A DNA stretch of 6,586 nucleotides from Hydrogenophaga sp. (GTDB lineage: Bacteria > Pseudomonadota > Gammaproteobacteria > Burkholderiales > Burkholderiaceae_C): positions 1 through 6,586 of the forward strand of contig JAIFNE010000048.1 of NCBI GenBank assembly GCA_020047875.1. Reading direction: 5' to 3'. The notes beneath the pieces are model-generated. The model was given only the letters and a program-made list of their open reading frames with translations. It did not search any database and had not been told where the DNA came from. This document shows, piece after piece, positions 1 to 6,032 of the stretch (position 1 is its first letter; each line of letters starts with the position of its first letter). The position numbers and the translations under genes were made by a program.

Positions 1-1
1 C

Positions 2-1990
2 CGATACCAGCTGCGCTTCATGTGTCGCCTGGTCAAGGGCGCCTACTGGGACGCCGAGATCAAGCGCGCGCAGGAGCTGGGGCTGGACGGCTACCCGGTG
101 TTCACCCACAAGCACCACACCGATGTGAGCTACCTCGCCTGTGCCCAGGCCCTGCTGAATGCGTCCGACGCGATTTTTCCGCAGTTCGCCACGCACAACG
201 CCGGCACCATCGCCGCCATTTTGCAAATGGCCGGCAAGACGACCGCGCCGTTTGAATTGCAGCGCCTGCACGGCATGGGCGAAGGCATTTACCGCGAGGT
301 GCTGAAGAACCCGCGGGTGGCCTGCCGCGTGTACGCCCCGGTGGGCGCGCATCGCGATCTGCTGGCCTACCTGGTGCGCCGCCTGCTGGAGAACGGCGCG
401 AACTCGTCGTTTGTGAACCAGCTGGCCGACGAGTCGGTGGGCATGGACGAGCTGTTGGTCTCGCCGCTGCGGCAGGAATCGCGGCAGGTGCTGCCCATGC
501 CGGCCCGGCTGTTGGGTGCCGCGCGCCCCAACAGCATGGGCCTGGACCTCGCCGTGGCGGCCCACCGCGCGCCGCTGATCGCCGCGCTGGCCAGCGCGGT
601 GGTATCGGCCGTGCCCGAGGCCAGCCCTGACGATGTGCGGGCGGCCAGCGAGCGGGCGCAGCAGGCCTTTGGCGCCTGGAACCACCGACCGGTGGATGAG
701 CGGGCCGCCATCCTGAACCAGGCGGCCGATGCCCTGCAGGCGCAGCTGCCGCACTTCTGTGCGCTGCTGGTGAAGGAAGCGCACAAGGGCTGGGCCGACG
801 CGGTGGCCGAGGTGCGCGAGGCGATCGATTTCCTGCGCTATTACGCCCTGGAGGCGCAGCGCATCCAGGCGCCGACCGAGCTGCCCGGGCCCACCGGCGA
901 GCGCAACACGCTGCGGCTGGAGGGCCGCGGTGCCTGGGTCTGCATCAGCCCCTGGAATTTCCCGCTGGCCATCTTTGTGGGCCAGGTGGCGGCGGCGCTG
1001 GTCACCGGCAACACGGTGCTGGCCAAGCCGGCCGAGCAGACGCCCGCGGTGGCGCTGGAAGCGGTGCGTCTGCTGCACGCCGCGGGCGTGCCAACCGAGG
1101 CGCTGCAGCTGTTGCACGGCCCGGGCGAGACGGTGGGCGCGGCCCTGGTGGCGCAGCCGGGTATTGCTGGTGTGGTGTTCACCGGCTCGACCCAGGTCGC
1201 CAAGATCATCCAGCGCGCGCTGGCGGCGAAGGAGGGCGCCATCGTGCCGCTGATTGCGGAGACCGGCGGCATCAACGCCATGCTGGTGGACAGCACGGCG
1301 CTGCCCGAGCAGGTGGCCGACGCGGTGCTGCAAAGCGCCTTTCGCAGCGCCGGCCAGCGCTGCTCGGCGCTGCGGCTGCTGTGTGTGCACGAGGGCATTG
1401 CCGATGCGGTGATTGAAATGATTCAGGGCGCTGCCCGCGAGCTGCGCGCCGGCGACACCGCCGACTTCGCCACCGATCTCGGGCCGGTGATCGACCGCGA
1501 AGCGTTTGACGGCATTGGCCAGCATCTGCAGCGCCTGCGCGGCGAGGCCAAGGCCTGCTTGCCGCCGGCGCAGCCGGGCACCACCGCCCATGTGATCCCG
1601 CCGCAAATGTTTGAGGTGGCCGCCATCTCGGGGGTGACGCAGGAAATCTTTGGCCCCGTGTTGCAGGTGGTGCGCTGGGGCGGCGACCCCATGGCGGTGA
1701 TGCAGCAGATCAATGCCCTGGGCTACGGCCTCACGCTGGGCATTCAGACCCGCATCGACAGCCGGGCGGTTCAGCTGGCGGCGGCGGCCCGCGTGGGCAA
1801 TGTATACGTCAACCGCAACATGGTGGGCGCGGTGGTTGGTGTGCAGCCGTTTGGCGGCGAGGGGCTGTCTGGCACCGGCCCGAAGGCGGGCGGCCCGCAC
1901 TACCTGCTGCGCTTTTGCACCGAGCAGACCGTGAGCATCAACACCACGGCCGCTGGCGGCAACGTGGCCTTGTTCACCGCGGTGGGCTGA
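2..1990 (+). CDS. putA: Bifunctional proline dehydrogenase / L-glutamate gamma-semialdehyde dehydrogenase PutA (C-terminal part, 5' end outside window)
   Basis: PutA oxidises proline to pyrroline-5-carboxylate at an FAD site, then oxidises the semialdehyde to glutamate with NAD+. The frame is open from base 2, so the N-terminal part of the gene lies left of the window. Counting from the codon at base 2, the end of the proline dehydrogenase barrel is visible: the RLVKGAYWD stretch near residue 9, and RRLLE at residues 126-130, matching the RRxxE proline-binding motif of PutA. After a linker comes the aldehyde dehydrogenase domain (about 215-640), with PWNFP (Asn 319), FTGST, the general-base glutamate in ETGG (Glu 420) and the catalytic cysteine in AGQRCS (Cys 454). 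The protein ends soon after GPKAGGP with an INTTAAGGN-like tail that is conserved in PutA. It lacks the long extra C-terminal domain of the E. coli enzyme, which fits the compact type A PutA of about 1,000 residues. No DNA-binding N-terminus can be judged here. The stop is TGA at 1988-1990. Confidence 0.97.
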   Translation, partial: RYQLRFMCRLVKGAYWDAEIKRAQELGLDGYPVFTHKHHTDVSYLACAQALLNASDAIFPQFATHNAGTIAAILQMAGKTTAPFELQRLHGMGEGIYREVLKNPRVACRVYAPVGAHRDLLAYLVRRLLENGANSSFVNQLADESVGMDELLVSPLRQESRQVLPMPARLLGAARPNSMGLDLAVAAHRAPLIAALASAVVSAVPEASPDDVRAASERAQQAFGAWNHRPVDERAAILNQAADALQAQLPHFCALLVKEAHKGWADAVAEVREAIDFLRYYALEAQRIQAPTELPGPTGERNTLRLEGRGAWVCISPWNFPLAIFVGQVAAALVTGNTVLAKPAEQTPAVALEAVRLLHAAGVPTEALQLLHGPGETVGAALVAQPGIAGVVFTGSTQVAKIIQRALAAKEGAIVPLIAETGGINAMLVDSTALPEQVADAVLQSAFRSAGQRCSALRLLCVHEGIADAVIEMIQGAARELRAGDTADFATDLGPVIDREAFDGIGQHLQRLRGEAKACLPPAQPGTTAHVIPPQMFEVAAISGVTQEIFGPVLQVVRWGGDPMAVMQQINALGYGLTLGIQTRIDSRAVQLAAAARVGNVYVNRNMVGAVVGVQPFGGEGLSGTGPKAGGPHYLLRFCTEQTVSINTTAAGGNVALFTAVG

Positions 1991-2036
1991 GCGAGCGCGG
2001 TTTTATGTTCCAGCCAGCGCCGAACACCGCACCAAG

Positions 2037-2582
2037 TCAGACCACCGGCATCATGCCCGCGGCGGGGTCGCGCAGGTAGGCGTCGAGGGTTTCGATCGGC
2101 AGTGGCGGCGCGAACAGGTAGCCCTGGAACTGGTCGCAACCCTGGTAGGCCAGGAAGTCGCGCTGGGCCTGGGTTTCCACGCCCTCGGCCACCACCTGCA
2201 GGCCCAGGCTCTGGGCCAGCGAGATGATGGCGCGCGAGATGGCCGCGTCGTTCGGGTCGGTGAGCACGTCGTCGACAAACCCCTTGTCGATCTTCAGCTG
2301 GTCCAGCGGCAGGCGCTTGAGCATCGAGAGCGACGAGTAGCCAACGCCAAAGTCGTCCAGCGCCAGGGTCACGCCGAGCGACTTGAGCAGGCCCATTTTC
2401 TGGATGGTGATTTCCATCCGGTCGGCCAGCAGGCTTTCGGTGAGTTCCAGCTTGAGGCGCCGGGGCTCAATGCCCGCCTGTTCGATCGCGTTGACCACCA
2501 TGTCCACGAAGTTCGGATGCCGGAACTGCTGCACGCTCACGTTGACCGCCACGCTGAGGTGGGCGGTCTGCGGGCAGTCGAC
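2037..2582 (-). pseudogene. Fragment 3 of the broken c-di-GMP gene: C-terminal part of EAL phosphodiesterase domain
   Basis: This 3' piece picks up at CPQTAHLSVAVNVS and runs to the true C-terminus. It holds most of the EAL metal- and substrate-binding set: Asn in AVNVS, the glutamate of LELTES, the paired Asp of ALDDFG, the lysine of LKIDKGF, the glutamate of VVAEGVET, and the terminal QGYLFAPPLP. Loop 6 reads DDFGVGYSS where most active enzymes have DDFGTG or DDFGAG. In the original frame this would have been a plausible active phosphodiesterase. It has no start codon of its own with a recognisable ribosome binding site; the GTG at 2550-2552 is the internal valine before AVNVS. It lies in the same phase as fragment 1, but a stop at 2901 lies between them. 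Confidence 0.8.
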
Positions 2583-3060
2583 GGCACACCGTCTCCAGCA
2601 CCCACTGACCCAGCGGCAGGATCATGCCGGTGTCTTCTGCCACCGGAATGAACTCGCCCGGCGGCACCAGGCCGCGCACCGGGTGCTGCCAGCGCACCAG
2701 CGCCTCCACACCAGCGATCACGCCCTGACGATCCACCTGCGGCTGGTAGAACACCAGAAGCTGCTGGCGGGCCAGGGCGACGCGCAGGTCGGCGCTGATC
2801 GCAGCGCCGGCGTCCATGCGGGCCTGCAGCGCGGGGTCGAAGAAGCACACGTTGTTCCGACCCAGCGACTTGGCCTGGTACATCGCAATGTCGGCCTGCT
2901 TCAGCAACTCGACCACATCGCTTTTCTGGCCCACGAAGGCCGCCACCCCGATGCTGGGTGTGGCGTAGTGCTGGTGGCCGGCAATCTGGAACGGCTCGCG
3001 CAGGGTGCCCAGCACCTTGTCTGCCAGGGCGCGGGATTTCTGCATTGCGGTCTGGGTGTC
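2577..3060 (-). pseudogene. Fragment 2 of the broken c-di-GMP gene: C-terminal half of GGDEF and N-terminal part of EAL
   Basis: This middle piece lies in a different frame. It begins with DTQTAMQKSRALADK and continues the GGDEF domain (TPSIGVAAF, then QADIAMYQAKSLGRN), followed by the start of the phosphodiesterase domain (FYQPQVD, EALVRW, FIPVAEDTGMILPLG, LETVCR). EALVRW carries the signature glutamate. After about base 2583 the frame reads into nonsense (PADRPPQRGGQ) and stops at 2467. It cannot fold as a complete domain on its own. The first in-frame ATG, at 3043-3045, has no evident ribosome binding site and falls inside a helix of GGDEF, so independent translation is unlikely. The homology continuing in this frame is the main evidence that the ancestral gene was a single reading frame. 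Confidence 0.8.
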
Positions 3061-4964
3061 ACCACGAATTCGTCGCCGCCCAGGCGCGCCACCGTGTCGG
3101 TTTTGCGCACGCTGCTGGTGAGCCGGATGGCGACCAGTTTGAGCAGCTGATCGCCCACGTGGTGGCCCAGCGTGTCGTTGAGGATCTTGAAGTTGTCCAG
3201 ATCGATGAACATCAGGGCGCCATGCTGGCCCGAGCGCGCGCTCTGGTGCAGGGCCTTTTGCAGGCGCTCCATGAGCAGCTGGCGGTTGGGCAGGTCGGTC
3301 AGCGGGTCGTAGAGCGCGAGGTGGCGAATCATGTCTTCCGCCGTCTTGCGCTGCGTGATATCGCGCCCCACCGCCACCCAGTGGGTGACCACCTCCTGGT
3401 TGAGCTGCACCGCGACCACCTCCAGCTCGACCCAGAACGTGGTCTGGTTTTTGCGGCGGACCTCCATTTCGGTGCGCGCCTTGCGGTTGCGCTCCAGCGC
3501 CCAGGACATCTCGCGCAGCTTGACCATGGCCGGCTCCAGCTCCAGCAGCAGGCGGGGCGTCTGCCCCATGACCTCCTCGCGCTCGTAGCCGGTCTGTTCC
3601 TCGAACGCCTTGTTGGCAAAGACGATGCGCGCCTCATGCCGGGTGGCAACCCCGGTTTCGACAATCACCACGATGTCGTTGAGCTGGGCCACGCTGGCCT
3701 CCAGCAGCATCAGCTGCTCCTGCGCATGTCGGCGGTCGGTCACGTCGCGGAAATACACCGCCAGCCCCTCGGCAAACGGATACGCGCGCACCTCCAGCCA
3801 CTTGCCCAGTGTGGAGAAGTGCGCTTCGAGTTCCACGCGCCGGTTGGTGGCGAGTGCGTTGGTGAGCTTGTCGCGCAGGTGAGCCGCCAGCGCCTCGTCG
3901 AAACCATCCCACACCGTCAGCCCCAGCAGGTCGCCGGTGGATCTTTGCAGCAGGCGCTCGCTCTCCTGATTCAGGTAGGTGAAGCAGCAATGGCGGTCGA
4001 GCGTCACAAAGGCTTCGGTGATGCTGGCCAGGGTGGTGGTCAGCCGCATCGCCAGGCGCGTGGTTTCCTCCTGCGCCTGCTTCTGGCTGGAGATGTCCTG
4101 CATCGCCCCCTGCACCCGGATCACCTGCCCCTGCCCGTCGCGCACCGCGTCGCCCACGGTGCGTACCCACTTCAGGCCGCCCTCGGGCACCAGCACCTGA
4201 ATTTCTTCGTCGAACCCCTCTCCCAGCGAGGTGCAGCGCGCCAGCCGCTGGCGCATCGCCTTGCGCCACTCCGGCGCGTAGCGCGAAATCATGAATTCGA
4301 GGTCGAACCCGGTTTGGGAATCGCGCAGACCCAGAATGTGGGCGCAGCCTTCGGAGTGGTGCACCGACTGGTTCACCAGGTCGATCGACCAGCTGCCCAC
4401 GCCCGCGGTGCGCTCGGTGAGATTGAGTCGGCTTTCGCTCTCGCTGAGCGCGCTGCCCTCCCCGCGCTCGGCCGGCAGAGGCTGGCCCGCCTCAGGGCGC
4501 TCGGTGTGACCCGCCATCCAGCGCAACTGCGCGGCCGCCAGACGGGCCAGCGGCGCCAGCCGCGTCGCATCACCTCTGCCGTTGGCCTCTGGCGCAAGCA
4601 GCAGCACCAGCAGTCCCCCCGGATGGCCGTCTTGGGCTGGCAAGGGCAGCGACTGGGTCCGGGCGGCCGGCAGGCCGGGGACGGTGATGGGGCCCGCATC
4701 GGGCTGCGCGAAGTCGGGTGCGGCGAGGGCGCTCAGCACACCGTCCGCCTGATCGGCGGTCAGTCCATGCTGGCCGGCCAGCCGCAGCCCCCGATCGGTC
4801 GCCTCCAGCAGCAGCGCGGCGAAACACGGCATCTGGTTCGCCGCCAGTTCGGCCAGGCCGTTGAGGATATCTGCCGGCGAACCTGGTGCCGGGGAGGTCG
4901 TTGTGACAGGCGTGAGCGGGTGGGGCAGCATGCGGGTGGAGCGTGTGGTGGTGTGCAGGGCCAA
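2901..4964 (-). CDS. Fragment 1 of the broken c-di-GMP gene: GAF, three PAS and N-terminal half of GGDEF
   Basis: This is the 5' piece of the disrupted gene and is genuine down to about base 3060 (residue 635 counted from TTG 4964). PAS domains end with typical linker motifs such as MQDISSQKQAQEE, FRDVTDRRHAQEQ and GRDITQRKTAEDM. The diguanylate cyclase domain shows DPLTDLPNR, the metal-binding FIDLDNFKILND (Asp 588), an RKTD inhibitory I-site (620-623) exactly five residues before the signature, and GGDEF at 629-633 (bases 3066-3080). The remaining roughly 50 codons (TPRPQCRNP onward) are out-of-frame readthrough to a TGA at 2901-2903 and match nothing expected. A product made from this piece would have all sensors but a truncated, probably inactive, cyclase domain. 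The alternative ATG start at 4931 would remove 11 residues. Confidence 0.8.
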   Translation of the reverse strand: MALHTTTRSTRMLPHPLTPVTTTSPAPGSPADILNGLAELAANQMPCFAALLLEATDRGLRLAGQHGLTADQADGVLSALAAPDFAQPDAGPITVPGLPAARTQSLPLPAQDGHPGGLLVLLLAPEANGRGDATRLAPLARLAAAQLRWMAGHTERPEAGQPLPAERGEGSALSESESRLNLTERTAGVGSWSIDLVNQSVHHSEGCAHILGLRDSQTGFDLEFMISRYAPEWRKAMRQRLARCTSLGEGFDEEIQVLVPEGGLKWVRTVGDAVRDGQGQVIRVQGAMQDISSQKQAQEETTRLAMRLTTTLASITEAFVTLDRHCCFTYLNQESERLLQRSTGDLLGLTVWDGFDEALAAHLRDKLTNALATNRRVELEAHFSTLGKWLEVRAYPFAEGLAVYFRDVTDRRHAQEQLMLLEASVAQLNDIVVIVETGVATRHEARIVFANKAFEEQTGYEREEVMGQTPRLLLELEPAMVKLREMSWALERNRKARTEMEVRRKNQTTFWVELEVVAVQLNQEVVTHWVAVGRDITQRKTAEDMIRHLALYDPLTDLPNRQLLMERLQKALHQSARSGQHGALMFIDLDNFKILNDTLGHHVGDQLLKLVAIRLTSSVRKTDTVARLGGDEFVVTPRPQCRNPAPWQTRCWAPCASRSRLPATSTTPHPASGWRPSWARKAMWSSC

Positions 4965-5032
4965 GACTCAGCATAGCGAACCGCGTTTGCCGGCGTGAGC
5001 CTGCCCTTTTGGCGGCGTGTGAAAGTGTGACA

Positions 5033-5070
5033 TTCCGCGCGGAAGCGCGGTGTGTGAGCGCTGCGAGCGC
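5033..5070. repeat. Pair of short inverted repeats in the divergent promoter region
   Basis: A perfect 12-base palindrome, TTCCGCGCGGAA, lies at 5033-5044. It is followed by a stem GCGCT/AGCGC with a three-base loop at 5058-5070. They sit about 70-100 bases upstream of the c-di-GMP gene start and 120-160 bases upstream of the small gene. Position and symmetry would suit an operator or an RNA hairpin, but short GC palindromes are common by chance in such GC-rich DNA. No regulator is implied by the sequence. Confidence 0.35.
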
Positions 5071-5176
5071 CCAGGCGCCCGTAAATTCCACGGCTTTTGC
5101 CCTAGGATGATTTCCACGCTTGACATACGCTGGTCTGGCGGGTGGCTCGACATCTCTCGGGCCGTGGCGAAACACC

Positions 5177-5180
5177 AGGA
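5177..5180 (+). promoter_or_regulatory. Ribosome binding site deciding the start of the small RRM-like gene
   Basis: AGGA lies nine bases before GTG at 5190-5192, a normal spacing. The alternative GTG at 5142 has no comparable purine run at a proper distance, and the extra 16 residues it would add (ARHLSGRGETPGTDT) look like untranslated leader. This supports the shorter protein. Confidence 0.55.
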
Positions 5181-5189
5181 ACTGACACC

Positions 5190-5495
5190 GTGAGCGCATT
5201 GGCCCAACTGAGACGTCACAGTGACGTTGCCAGCTTGAAAACCGCGTTGCAGCAGATGTGCAGCGACTTTGGCCGCGTCACCCGCCTGGACATCCTGACC
5301 GCGATGCACGAAGACAACAAGCAGGCCATCTGCTTCCTGCGCATGGAGCACCCCGAGCAAGAGCAGCGGCTGATGAAGACCCTGGGGGTTGGGCGGTTTG
5401 GCGGTGAGGTGGTGTTTGTGCTCAACCTCAGCGTGCCGGTGACCACCGAAGACTCAGGCAGGTCTTCCCACTGGGTGGATTCCGACATCCACTGA
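5190..5495 (+). CDS. Small conserved-type protein with an RRM-like (RNA-binding fold) pattern
   Basis: Starting at GTG 5190 the product is 101 residues. I do not recognise a named gene. The order of predicted elements resembles a beta-alpha-beta-beta-alpha-beta RNA recognition motif: a helix DVASLKTALQQMCSDFG (12-28), a strand VTRLDIL (30-36), a strand KQAICFLRM (44-52) in the place of the RNP1 strand, a helix EQEQRLMKTLG (56-66), then RFGGEVVFVLNL (69-80). The RNP1-like strand has only one of the usual aromatic residues, so RNA binding is a guess from the fold pattern. The last 20 residues are polar and probably disordered. It is transcribed alone: divergent from the c-di-GMP gene and convergent with the response regulator. 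An in-frame GTG at 5142 would give 117 residues but lacks a good ribosome binding site. That it is a real gene is fairly sure; the function is not. Confidence 0.75.
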   Translation: MSALAQLRRHSDVASLKTALQQMCSDFGRVTRLDILTAMHEDNKQAICFLRMEHPEQEQRLMKTLGVGRFGGEVVFVLNLSVPVTTEDSGRSSHWVDSDIH

Positions 5496-5527
5496 CCTCA
5501 CGCCACCGCGGTGAGGCCGGCGCCGGC
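5496..5527. terminator. Possible bidirectional terminator between convergent genes
   Basis: Immediately after the TGA of the small gene, CCTCAC (5496-5501) can pair with GTGAGG (5511-5516). This overlaps the palindromes CACCGCGGTG (5504-5513) and GCCGGCGCCGGC (5516-5527). The position between two convergent stop codons suits transcript termination. There is no T-run on either strand, so this is not a classical intrinsic terminator, and the competing palindromes leave the actual fold open. Confidence 0.35.
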
Positions 5528-5546
5528 AGCCAGCCAGCCCGGGCGG

Positions 5547-6032
5547 TCAGTTCAGATCGCCGAACGCCGAGACGCGCACCGCCGCGCCGGGCGACTCGGG
5601 CGCGGTCTGGTTGATGTTGACCCAGAACTCGCAGACATGCTTCATGGCGCTCAGGAACTGCGAGAACTCGGTGGGTTTGGCGATGTAGGCGTTGGTGCCG
5701 GCCTCATAGGCGCGCAACAGATCGCTGGGTTCGGTGGACGAGGTGAGCACCACCACCGGGATGTTGCGCAGTTGGTCGCACCCTTTCACCTCGTGCAGCA
5801 CGCCGATGCCGTCGAGCAAGGGCATTTTGAGGTCGAGCAGGATCAGCGACGGGTTACCGCCCACGCGAGACGCGTAGGCCTCGCGGCGGTAGAGGTAGTC
5901 CAGCGCCTGCATGCCGTCAGACACATGGGTCACGCGGCCATCCAGCCCATAGCGCGACAACGCCAGCCGGGTCAGTTCGGCGTCGTCGGGGTTGTCTTCA
6001 ACCAGAAGAATGGATTCAACGGCTCGGTTCAT
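5547..6032 (-). CDS. Single-domain response regulator (CheY/Rcp1-like receiver)
   Basis: This 161-residue protein is a lone receiver domain with no DNA-binding or enzymatic output. Visible key residues are the acidic pair E12-D13 in LLVEDNPDD, the phosphoacceptor D67 in LILLDLKMP, T97 in VVVLTSS and K119 in AKP. The EDNPDDAEL start and the insertion before the phosphoacceptor strand (YRREAYASRVGGNPS) are typical of the Rcp1-type receivers encoded beside phytochrome-like and PAS histidine kinases. About 25 residues after the domain (NQTAPESPGAAV onward) have no recognised role. ATG 6030-6032 overlaps the kinase stop by one base (TGATG), so translation is probably coupled. A GGGAG lies ten bases upstream, inside the kinase gene. 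The likely role is phosphotransfer from the adjacent kinase to a partner protein; that it is the cognate regulator is inferred from the overlap. Confidence 0.93.
   Translation of the reverse strand: MNRAVESILLVEDNPDDAELTRLALSRYGLDGRVTHVSDGMQALDYLYRREAYASRVGGNPSLILLDLKMPLLDGIGVLHEVKGCDQLRNIPVVVLTSSTEPSDLLRAYEAGTNAYIAKPTEFSQFLSAMKHVCEFWVNINQTAPESPGAAVRVSAFGDLN

Larger units (their letters stand above)
2037..4964 (-). pseudogene. GAF-PAS-PAS-PAS-GGDEF-EAL cyclic-di-GMP signalling protein, disrupted by two frameshifts
   Basis: The intact ancestor would be a cytoplasmic multi-sensor protein of about 985-990 residues that makes and/or breaks c-di-GMP; I see no signal peptide or membrane segment. 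From the 5' end the order is: a weak GAF-like domain (about residues 33-165), PAS domains at about 175-300, 305-415 and 425-545, a GGDEF domain from about 547, and an EAL domain at the 3' end. The reading frame changes near 3057-3062, just after GGDEFVV, and again near 2577-2583, inside the EAL domain after EALVRW...LETVCR. Conserved residues missing at both points suggest short deletions, not single-base slips. Catalytic motifs on either side are all preserved, so inactivation is recent or the changes are sequence or assembly errors. The start is uncertain: TTG at 4964 or ATG at 4931, neither with a clear ribosome binding site. The stop (2037-2039) faces the putA stop 46 bases away. Confidence 0.85.
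4965..5189. other. Divergent intergenic region
   Basis: This stretch separates the minus-strand c-di-GMP gene from the plus-strand small gene, so promoters for both should lie here. I see no open frame with protein-like content. It holds short palindromes (listed separately), CCTAGG at 5101-5106, and a perfect TTGACA at 5120-5125 that could be a -35 box. No matching -10 box lies 16-18 bases downstream of it, so I do not call a promoter. A GTG at 5142 would extend the small gene upstream but is less well supported than 5190. Confidence 0.5.

Noticed and set aside
1997..2030. Inverted repeat GCGGT...ACCGC between the convergent putA and c-di-GMP stops
   Set aside because: The stem is only five base pairs with a 24-base loop and no proper T-run; too weak to call a terminator.
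2037..3060. Reading the three c-di-GMP fragments as separate functional genes
   Set aside because: The breaks fall inside conserved GGDEF and EAL domains, the fragments have no start codons with ribosome binding sites, and each downstream piece continues the homology of the previous one.
2383..3150. Plus-strand open frame of 255 codons opposite the GGDEF/EAL junction
   Set aside because: Low-complexity mirror-frame composition; the minus-strand protein motifs across the same bases are unmistakable.
2958..4976. Long plus-strand open frame (672 codons) opposite the c-di-GMP gene
   Set aside because: It is antisense to clear PAS/GGDEF coding sequence, is rich in His, Arg, Gln and Leu as expected for a mirror frame in high-GC DNA, and shows no recognisable domain.
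5120..5148. TTGACA as the -35 box of a sigma-70 promoter for the small gene
   Set aside because: The -35 match is perfect, but the bases 16-18 positions downstream (GTGGCT/TGGCTC) do not resemble a -10 box, so I do not call a promoter.
4570..5199. Minus-strand open frame of 209 codons spanning the divergent intergenic region and the GAF region
   Set aside because: It runs through the GAF domain in the wrong frame and its content is arginine/alanine-rich; the GAF/PAS frame is better supported.
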